A stretch of 11,360 nucleotides of DNA from JADJEI01 sp035328465. GTDB lineage: Bacteria; Bacteroidota; Ignavibacteria; Ignavibacteriales; Ignavibacteriaceae. Below are positions 1 to 5,953 of this stretch, in pieces. The notes beneath the pieces are model-generated. The model did no database searches and was not told the origin of the DNA. It saw only the letters and a program-made list of their open reading frames with translations. Numbering within the stretch: the stretch's first letter is position 1; the number at the start of each line of letters is the position of its first letter. The DNA is taken from positions 1 through 11,360 of the forward strand of contig DAOLIQ010000098.1 of assembly GCA_035328465.1 (NCBI GenBank), in the 5' to 3' direction. The position numbers and the translations under genes were made by a program.

Positions 1-371
1 AATTCAGTAAAGTCAGATTTTATTAATTTATAGTCAAAATGCTCAAGCAAATTATTTGCAATAATACATTGGGAAAGAATGTTGCCATTAGAGAGCCCTA
101 CAGCTCTGTTACTATTCGGCAAAAAAATAGCTAAATCATCTATGTTTTTTTTATTGATATAATTAAAGGGTATTTTTTTAGTAAGCTGACTTGAGGTGAA
201 ATCTAAAAAAAGAAAAGGGGTATCGTTAGAATAATAATCTGAAATTCTGGATACAATAAAGGGATTAACCCTACCGAATTGTAAAGGCGGATTACATATT
301 GTCTCGTTTATTTGTATACTTGCTCCATTTGATAAAGAGATTTCATATTTATGTAAATTAGTAGTAATCAT
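1..371 (-). CDS. Unrecognised protein downstream of the Mrr-STAND gene (N-terminal 123 codons, cut by window edge)
   Basis: This reading frame is open from an ATG at 371-369 to the left edge of the window, so only the N-terminal part is visible (starts MITTNLHKYEISLSNG). The start codon lies one base after the TGA stop (375-373) of the Mrr/NB-ARC gene, so the two are almost certainly co-transcribed and probably translationally coupled. I recognise no family. The visible part is soluble, mixed alpha/beta-looking, rich in Asn, Ile and Ser, with no signal peptide or membrane segment. Its position suggests an accessory or regulator of the STAND protein. It could instead be an unrelated gene that happens to be downstream. 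The frame is sure; the function is unknown. Confidence 0.75.
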   Translation of the reverse strand, partial: MITTNLHKYEISLSNGASIQINETICNPPLQFGRVNPFIVSRISDYYSNDTPFLFLDFTSSQLTKKIPFNYINKKNIDDLAIFLPNSNRAVGLSNGNILSQCIIANNLLEHFDYKLIKSDFTE

Positions 372-372
372 T

Positions 373-3300
373 TCAATTAAATTGGCCTTTATCGTTACAT
401 AAGTAATCGTCAATTCTTTTTGTAAGCAGTATAATGCAATCTGAATATGCCATTTCTGGATGCGAAGATTCAATAATAGGATTTTTTAACAAAGGAAGCA
501 GGCAATAAATATCATTATTTTTATCATCATTGTCAATTCCCCAACAAGCGGACACTCCTGGTAGTTCCCTTTCTCCAAGTAGATCAATTAAACTATTTGC
601 GATACTCCATTGATTTTTTAAGTATTGCTTATTATTAACTGCAAATGATAAATCTGAAAAAGTACCGCAGACTTTATAATATATTGCTCTAGGGAAATTT
701 TCTATTCCTTGAAGCCTAATATTATTTAATAAGGAGTATCTATCTTCTAAATTTAGATTTAAACAAGACATAATGCTACTAACAATATTAAATTTGTCTT
801 CTTTCAAATTGCACCACTTTAACGCTAAACTATGTAAGTAATCCCAATCTTCAGTATTTGGAATTCCTAAAGTATTGACCTTTTCTGAAATCAACGTTCC
901 ATCAGCCATCATTTGGATTATTCCAGAATCATTTTTTTCTGGTAATGCATTTCCAAAATCTGATACTATTTTCTTTGCTAAAAAACCATTGATAAATCTT
1001 GCTGGCTGATCTAATTTGTCTTTACAATCATATAGCTGATAATAAATAGGTAATTCTATATTCTTGTTTTCGCAGAATGCTATTAGCTCTCTTAAAGACA
1101 GTGGCCTTAAATTATACGTTTTAGGCAAAGAGATTATTTTCTCTGGCTCATAAACAATTTTGAACTTTGATGATGATTCGCTTTTGATCTTGGACCCAAA
1201 AATTTCATTTTTTGTTATAAGTATGTCTTCGTCCCTAAAATTTACATGCTTGATTTTATTGAATATTTCAATGAAATCCAATTCTATTCTTTCGTATTTT
1301 AATTCTGCTTGATAAGCATAATACAATTTAGCATACTTCTCAACATTTATGGTATCATAATCTGTAGCATATAAATAAGAGACGCCATAAAATAATAACC
1401 TGTTAGTGACAGAAGATAAATGCCAGGAATTAAAAAATTGTTTTAAATGATAATTTGCTTTTATCGGGTCTCTACATAAAATTGCCAAGTAAGAAATTCT
1501 TAAATCGTAATTATTTTCCAGGTCGTTAGCTTTTTCAAGCAATTTTAATGCTTGCTTATAATCTTTTTGAAACTCTGATACTTTTGATGAGTATACAAAA
1601 TATCTGATCAGTATATATTCATTGTCTGACATTTCGAAATATTTCTTGTACCCTTCAAGGATTGTTGATGCTTTTTTGAATTCATTTTTGTAAATAAGGG
1701 AACTTAATAAACAAGGGATAGCTACTTCAATTAGAATATCAAATTCCTCATTTCTATTTGCTACCTCAAAAATTTTGGCTGCTACTTTATCTAAATAATA
1801 TAAATATTTTCTATTGATAACAATGTTATTTAACCATGATTGAAGAGCTAATGCCCAGTTGAAATGATACTGGGATTTACTTGATAGATCATATTCCCGT
1901 ATGGTTAAATGCGCTAACCTTCTCGCCTCAGAAAAATCTCCAATATGGTTATAGATTTCTCTAAAGCAACTAATAAAAAAAGAGATGTTGGCATTCTTAA
2001 ATTTGTGGTATGAAGCTAAGGTAGTAGCGTCAGATGCACGAAGTAGTTGTGTGTGATAATCGATATTGTATTCACCACAAAGTAAATACTTAAAGAATAA
2101 ATAATTGTTAGATAAATCAGAAATGTTTTTTACATTTCTGATGGTTATTTCGTTTTCGCATATTTCGATTGCTTTTTGTATATCTGAATAACCACTGTAA
2201 TCGTTCTGTCTAATTTTGATATCTCCAATAAATCCAAGAAAGTATGCAAGGTTCTCTTTGTCGTCAAGAAATTGTGCAGCTTTATAGGCAAATTCTAAAA
2301 CCTGCTTCTTTAATTTCCAAAATGCTATTTTATGTAAACCATAGTATATTTTCTTTGAAAATTTAATAAATTCTTTGTGGTTAGCCCTATTAAATTTCCA
2401 TTCAATAGCCTTTTGTACATTTTGATAATCACTTTTTACAACTGAAACATTATTCTCTATAATATCTAAATAATACTGATGAACTTTACTCTCATTTTCT
2501 GTTAAATTGACACTTCGTTTTTCAGACCCAAATTCAATGATTAAAGGGTGTAAATAAATTCTTGTTTCAGTGCTAAACCCCTCCAACCTATCAATAAGAG
2601 AGAGCTTTTTTAATATACTTAAAATATCATTTACAATTTCATATTTATTGGGACTTGAATCTTTAGTTTCAGATTTTAAATCAAGAAAGAAATTTTCCGG
2701 CAATAGATCTACTAATGCTGTAATGTTGAAATTTGACTGAAACAATGTCATAAAAAGAAAAATTTCTTTTTGCTTATCATCTAATTCATTTAATGACAAA
2801 TCAAAGCATATCGAAATATTCCTTCGACTTTCTTCAATTTCTGTTGAATTTACATTCAACAACTTTAGTCGCTCATTGCTTTCTTTCCATTTTTTTATAT
2901 AATCTGAAAAAAGAATTCTTTTTTCAATAATATACATTGATGCTAATTTTACTGCAAGCGGCAAATGACCAACCAGATTACATATCTCAACTATAGACTC
3001 TTCTGAACCATAGTGCACATATTTTTCCCCAATTATTTTTTTAAATAGTGAATTGGATTCGTCAGGTGTTAGTCCCCCTAAATTTATTATATGAGAAGAT
3101 GAAGGAAGCGTTAGTTCTTGCCGACTTGTTAGTATAACTGAAAATCCAGTCAAAATATCTAGTAGAGGTCTAATAAGAGTATCGAGATTATTATCGGCAT
3201 TATCTAAAACAAACAACAGCTTGTATTTTTTAAACTCACGTTTAAAAAAGTCTATTTTTTCTTCAATTGATGGCAGCTCATTAATTGTATTTTCAATCTT

Positions 3301-4152
3301 TGCAGCCCTACATATTAAAGTACTAAACCTGGAAATTATTTTATCCAATTCATCATCTCTAACTCTATACCATATGATACCATCTGGAAATAGATTTTGC
3401 CTTTTAATTTCATGTACTGCTTGAATAGCGAGAGCTGTTTTTCCAACACCACCTAAACCAAATATAAAACTCTTGATATGTAGTGTTCTATTATTCCTAA
3501 TACTCTTTATTATTTCTTTGAGTTGCTTTTCTCTACCGATAAAGTCTTTATCTTCTTCATAGGGAATATTATCAATGTTTAAATACTGTTTAATTTCTTG
3601 CTCTTTAAATGTGGTGATTTTCTTTAAGAGATCTAATGAGTTTATTATTGAATTTTCAGTGATTATGTTATAAAGATCAGTTGTGCTTAATAATTCAGGA
3701 AATGAACGTTTTAAATCTAATTTACTATGCAGTTTCGAATTAATATCTTCTCGCCACCAACAATATGCGGGGATATTAATGTACTTTTTAAGAAGCATAC
3801 TTACTCTATCAATTGTTCCTGTTTCCAAATGAGCAGTTCCATTTTGATTAGTGATTAGATGAAATTCTTTAGCCCCTAAATCAATAAGTTTATCAATTTT
3901 CTTAGATTCTCTTTTTAATATACCCTCAAGCCACTTACATAAATCAAGTTTATTATCAATTTTTCGAATAAATTTGATCTGGAAAACTATAAATTGATTG
4001 CTTGGGTAATTCTCAAGGAGTTGAATTGCATCTCTACCACCATCCGGCTGTCCAACAGGAAATACTTTAATTTTCGGATATTCTGTATTTAATAGTGCTT
4101 GGCAGAATTCTTGAAAACGTTCTGGATTAAGATTTTCATAATTGTAGTCCAT
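373..4152 (-). CDS. Mrr-like nuclease fused to NB-ARC STAND ATPase with TPR-like repeats (Avs-like putative antiviral protein)
   Basis: A 1259-residue cytosolic protein. Residues 1-160 look like an Mrr-type PD-(D/E)xK nuclease: helix with E11/E15, GGRD at 38-41 (D41) and QIK at 58-60 (Q58, K60). An NB-ARC ATPase follows: Walker A GLGGVGKT at 232-239, Walker B LLFVLD ending at D317, VILTSR at 339-344, and HLPLA at 396-400. A winged-helix segment ends near the HPLI motif at 535-538. Residues about 560-1000 are helical and TPR-like. Residues about 1014-1259 form a C-terminal segment I cannot assign. Known STAND defence proteins of this plan oligomerise on binding a phage protein and activate the nuclease; that role here is inferred. 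The ATG at 4152 is preceded by AGGCG, a plausible ribosome site, and starts directly at the nuclease fold. The next gene begins 1 bp after its stop; upstream, DUF3307 ends 125 bp away. All key motifs look intact. Confidence 0.88.
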   Translation of the reverse strand: MDYNYENLNPERFQEFCQALLNTEYPKIKVFPVGQPDGGRDAIQLLENYPSNQFIVFQIKFIRKIDNKLDLCKWLEGILKRESKKIDKLIDLGAKEFHLITNQNGTAHLETGTIDRVSMLLKKYINIPAYCWWREDINSKLHSKLDLKRSFPELLSTTDLYNIITENSIINSLDLLKKITTFKEQEIKQYLNIDNIPYEEDKDFIGREKQLKEIIKSIRNNRTLHIKSFIFGLGGVGKTALAIQAVHEIKRQNLFPDGIIWYRVRDDELDKIISRFSTLICRAAKIENTINELPSIEEKIDFFKREFKKYKLLFVLDNADNNLDTLIRPLLDILTGFSVILTSRQELTLPSSSHIINLGGLTPDESNSLFKKIIGEKYVHYGSEESIVEICNLVGHLPLAVKLASMYIIEKRILFSDYIKKWKESNERLKLLNVNSTEIEESRRNISICFDLSLNELDDKQKEIFLFMTLFQSNFNITALVDLLPENFFLDLKSETKDSSPNKYEIVNDILSILKKLSLIDRLEGFSTETRIYLHPLIIEFGSEKRSVNLTENESKVHQYYLDIIENNVSVVKSDYQNVQKAIEWKFNRANHKEFIKFSKKIYYGLHKIAFWKLKKQVLEFAYKAAQFLDDKENLAYFLGFIGDIKIRQNDYSGYSDIQKAIEICENEITIRNVKNISDLSNNYLFFKYLLCGEYNIDYHTQLLRASDATTLASYHKFKNANISFFISCFREIYNHIGDFSEARRLAHLTIREYDLSSKSQYHFNWALALQSWLNNIVINRKYLYYLDKVAAKIFEVANRNEEFDILIEVAIPCLLSSLIYKNEFKKASTILEGYKKYFEMSDNEYILIRYFVYSSKVSEFQKDYKQALKLLEKANDLENNYDLRISYLAILCRDPIKANYHLKQFFNSWHLSSVTNRLLFYGVSYLYATDYDTINVEKYAKLYYAYQAELKYERIELDFIEIFNKIKHVNFRDEDILITKNEIFGSKIKSESSSKFKIVYEPEKIISLPKTYNLRPLSLRELIAFCENKNIELPIYYQLYDCKDKLDQPARFINGFLAKKIVSDFGNALPEKNDSGIIQMMADGTLISEKVNTLGIPNTEDWDYLHSLALKWCNLKEDKFNIVSSIMSCLNLNLEDRYSLLNNIRLQGIENFPRAIYYKVCGTFSDLSFAVNNKQYLKNQWSIANSLIDLLGERELPGVSACWGIDNDDKNNDIYCLLPLLKNPIIESSHPEMAYSDCIILLTKRIDDYLCNDKGQFN

Positions 4153-4277
4153 TCGCCTAGTGATAATTTTATATTGAAATTTTCCTCAAAAAATAATACT
4201 ATGAAATAATAATGAAGAGTATAAAATATCAGCACCATAAATTCATCAGCACTCTTTTAAGAGAACATGTAAATAAC
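4153..4277. other. Intergenic region between the DUF3307 gene and the Mrr-STAND gene
   Basis: These 125 bp should hold the promoter of the Mrr-STAND gene if it has its own. I find no good TAnnTTTG -7 box; the nearest, on the minus strand around 4183-4193, has one extra T and no clear -33 partner. A weak hairpin, CTCT/AGAG with a four-base loop (4252-4263), lies just downstream of the DUF3307 stop but has no T-run, so it is not a convincing terminator. Read-through from the satD operon into the STAND gene is therefore possible. Confidence 0.5.
4228..4252. repeat. Pair of 8-bp direct repeats (ATCAGCAC)
   Basis: ATCAGCAC occurs at 4228-4235 and again at 4245-4252, start to start 17 bp. The pair is enclosed by AAGAGT (4215-4220) and its inverse ACTCTT (4251-4256). 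It lies 75 to 100 bp upstream of the Mrr-STAND start and could be a regulator site. It is short enough to be chance. Confidence 0.3.
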
Positions 4278-4988
4278 TCAAGCAATAAGCTTTGTTACCA
4301 ATAGTCCAGTTACCATTGCAAGACATAAACTAATCAGAGTACCAATTAATAAGTATTCAGTTTTTTGTTCTGGACGGTCATTTTCACTAAAACGTAAAAT
4401 GCTTTTGGCCGCAATTAATAACCCAATAGCTTCATATTGATTTTGCAAGACAAGTATTAATATAACGAGGCGTTCAATAATGCCAATCCATCTACCACCA
4501 TTCACAAGTGCAGCAGAATTATTAAGACCTGTACTCCACTTTTTTGTTAATTCACCAATCATAAAACCTGCCGGTAATGATAAAAAGACGAATGCTGTTG
4601 ATACTATCCAAAAGTCAGCGTTGGAATTGATATTATCCCAACTTGTTTCTATATCCGAAGATTCATAAAAAGTAAAATACCAGCAACCTACAATGACCAA
4701 AAGATGTAGAATCTGATCAATAAAAAAATATTTTGGTTTATCATCTTGGAAAGATTTCCATCCGTCAATCAGCGTGTGAGTTATTAAAATGATTATAGCA
4801 ACTATCCAATATTGCCAACCAATAAGAATCCAAGCTAATAGTGCGGTTATAAAGGTGTGCAAGTACAAATAACCGGAGTAAAAATGTTTTACTTTCCGAT
4901 CATCAATCCACAACTTACGCTGAAGTATGAAGTCAGTGAAAAGATGCGAAAGAAACAGTTTTGTTAACCAAATGATTTCTGTATTCAT
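4278..4988 (-). CDS. DUF3307 family integral membrane protein, SatD partner
   Basis: A 236-residue inner-membrane protein with about six hydrophobic segments (near 45-60, 62-78, 88-107, 126-147, 168-190, 211-234) plus a shorter one near 5-22. It matches the DUF3307 family by the HLFTDFILQ element at 15-23 and the repeated His/Asp residues in or beside the membrane: H15, D19, H44, H71, D75, D91 and H95. This pattern recalls membrane-embedded metal-dependent hydrolases, but no activity is established that I know of. A conserved-looking cytosolic stretch (RFSENDRPEQ, 199-208) precedes the last segment. The start is the ATG at 4988-4986, which overlaps the satD stop in an ATGA; a longer frame upstream (to 5054) is only satD read in another frame. 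The coupling implies SatD and this protein act together. Confidence 0.9.
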   Translation of the reverse strand: MNTEIIWLTKLFLSHLFTDFILQRKLWIDDRKVKHFYSGYLYLHTFITALLAWILIGWQYWIVAIIILITHTLIDGWKSFQDDKPKYFFIDQILHLLVIVGCWYFTFYESSDIETSWDNINSNADFWIVSTAFVFLSLPAGFMIGELTKKWSTGLNNSAALVNGGRWIGIIERLVILILVLQNQYEAIGLLIAAKSILRFSENDRPEQKTEYLLIGTLISLCLAMVTGLLVTKLIA

Positions 4989-5602
4989 TTTGTTTTTTTG
5001 ATTTGAGCTATAAGCTGTTGATAATTTTCCAGTAGATCTACAATATCTACCCAATTTGCTGAATGCACATGTTTATTAACAGTAGCCTGTGATTTTTTTA
5101 GTTTTTTTGCGGCCTCTATTTGTGTGTTATCTAAAAGTAATTCAAAAACTACTTCTGCCTGTTTGGAAGTTAAGCTAGTCAAAAGGTTATCAGCAAACCT
5201 GGATATAACTTCTAAGGCAACATTGATTGATTCACTTTTTGATCGTAATATTAATCTCCTTCCTGTTTTATTTATATAATCGAATGCCCGTCCAGACTCA
5301 ATAAATGCATCTCCTTTCTCATCATTTAATTTCGTAACAGTAGAGCTATTTTCTGCAATTCCGATACTAGCCCGAACATCATGCAGCAAGGAAATTCTTC
5401 GTGCCGCTGTTCGTATCTGGAATATTATTTTCAATGCATTTTCAGGTTCATTCATATAGACCTGAAAACTATCGCCTCTATAGAATTCGTACTTGTATGG
5501 TTTTAGAATTGAAACAAACGTGGCTATTAGACTCTTTTCAGATCTCTGGGGAAGTAATGTAGAATTTACAATATCTGCTGTAATAACCGCACTTAGTGCC
5601 AT
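4985..5602 (-). CDS. satD: SatD family protein: cyclase-like N-terminal domain plus helix-turn-helix
   Basis: A 205-residue soluble protein of the SatD family, named after a gene in the streptococcal sat (secretion and acid tolerance) locus; its biochemical role is unclear. The N-terminal half reads like a nucleotide-cyclase/palm-type fold: ITADIVNST with D10, then FYRGDSF with D44, then RASIGIA at 77-83. D10 and D44 sit where class III cyclases hold their two metal-binding aspartates; this is inference. Residues about 144-183 form a helix-turn-helix like sigma-70 region 4 or LuxR (LTSKQAEVVFELL, then TQIEAAKKLKKSQATVNKHV). The ATG at 5602 is chosen over a TTG at 5620 because that TTG is the end of the -7 promoter box. 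It overlaps the DUF3307 gene by 4 bp (ATGA). The HTH together with repeated sites at its own promoter suggests autoregulation. Confidence 0.9.
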   Translation of the reverse strand: MALSAVITADIVNSTLLPQRSEKSLIATFVSILKPYKYEFYRGDSFQVYMNEPENALKIIFQIRTAARRISLLHDVRASIGIAENSSTVTKLNDEKGDAFIESGRAFDYINKTGRRLILRSKSESINVALEVISRFADNLLTSLTSKQAEVVFELLLDNTQIEAAKKLKKSQATVNKHVHSANWVDIVDLLENYQQLIAQIKKTK

Positions 5603-5617
5603 TATAGTTAATTTTTC

Positions 5618-5649
5618 CAAATATAGCCTAAAAAGGCGAATTTCTCAAA
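5618..5649 (-). promoter_or_regulatory. Bacteroidota-type promoter of satD
   Basis: On the minus strand, TTTG (5649-5646) is followed by 20 bp and then TATATTTG (5625-5618), an exact fit to the Bacteroidota -33/-7 pattern TTTG-N(about 20)-TAnnTTTG. The expected start of transcription, near 5611-5614, leaves a leader of only about 10 bases before the ATG at 5602. The 12-bp inverted repeat of the first 29-bp unit (5626-5637) lies exactly between the two boxes, so a bound protein would block RNA polymerase. Confidence 0.75.
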
Positions 5650-5708
5650 TTATAGCCTAAAAAGGCGAATTTCTAAGATTATAGCCTAAAACAACGAATA
5701 TTTCGATT
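5622..5708. repeat. Three tandem 29-bp repeats with an inverted-repeat core (putative operators)
   Basis: Units are 5622-5650, 5651-5679 and 5680-5708, directly abutting with no spacers. Units 1 and 2 share the same first 24 bases, starting TATAGCCTAAAAAGGCGAAT. Each has the inverted repeat GCCT-AAAA-AGGC (5626-5637 and 5655-5666). Unit 3 keeps TATAGCCTAAAA and CGAAT but has lost the AGGC arm, so it is a half-site. The array sits directly upstream of satD, and unit 1 overlaps the -7 box. The likely binder is SatD itself through its helix-turn-helix, or another regulator; this is inferred from position. Confidence 0.85.
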
Positions 5709-5890
5709 CTAGTATGGACAGGAATTTTAGTTGAAAATGGAAATTGTGTATGTCATAACATGTCACTATTCAGAAACTAAATCAATGGTAATGTAGCCTA
5801 ATTGTGCCTTAAAAAAATAAGTTACAGCATAAATAGAAAAATAAATCAATAAAGAGATGACATATAAAAACTAAAAAAACTGGGATTAAA
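5709..5890. other. Divergent intergenic region, no gene seen
   Basis: No open frame of note on either strand. It contains a close direct repeat of ATGTCA (in ATGTCATAACATGTCA, about 5750-5765), a diverged copy of the satD repeat half-site at 5790-5801, and AT-rich sequence leading to the rightward genes. I find no full -33/-7 promoter for the rightward STAND gene here. Confidence 0.6.
5790..5801. promoter_or_regulatory. Possible fourth, isolated satD-type half-site
   Basis: AATGTAGCCTAA matches the left arm of the first 29-bp repeat (AATATAGCCTAA at 5620-5631) in 11 of 12 positions. It lies about 110 bp from the third repeat and 160 bp before the large rightward gene. It could let the same regulator touch the divergent promoter, or be chance in AT-rich DNA. 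Confidence 0.3.
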
Positions 5891-5953
5891 ATGAATAGTA
5901 ATTTTGATACACAATATATCAGTAATCATTATCACGAAAAGTATAATTCATGA
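5891..5953 (+). CDS. Possible 20-residue leader peptide overlapping the Cap4-like STAND gene start
   Basis: The ATG at 5891 opens a 20-codon frame (MNSNFDTQYISNHYHEKYNS) whose TGA stop at 5951-5953 overlaps the ATG of the 1615-residue gene at 5950 as ATGA. GGGA lies five bases before the ATG. Such an overlap is typical of translational coupling. The peptide resembles nothing I know and has no regulatory codon run. It is short enough to be chance, and a TAATTTTG box at 5899-5906, if it is the real -7 element, would exclude it from the message. Confidence 0.3.
   Translation: MNSNFDTQYISNHYHEKYNS

Noticed and set aside
3221..3424. Open frame on the plus strand inside the Mrr-STAND gene, and similar opposite-strand frames inside the other large genes
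   Set aside because: They lie fully within well-supported coding regions, have no start context and encode low-complexity sequence typical of antisense reading.
4252..4263. Hairpin as terminator of the satD operon
   Set aside because: The stem is only four or five AT-rich pairs and no T-run follows.
4989..5054. Longer N-terminus for the DUF3307 protein
   Set aside because: The extra 22 residues are the end of satD read in another frame; the ATG at 4988 forms the ATGA overlap and begins at the family's usual hydrophobic start.
5603..5620. TTG start for satD giving six extra residues
   Set aside because: The TTG is part of the TATATTTG -7 box, so it would not be in the message.
5622..5708. 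Short CRISPR array, because the repeat length is 29 bp
   Set aside because: The units abut directly with no spacers, there are only three, and no cas gene is present.
5899..5906. TAATTTTG as the -7 box of the rightward STAND gene
   Set aside because: It fits TAnnTTTG but no TTTG or TTG is found at the right distance upstream; kept only as a caution on the leader frame.
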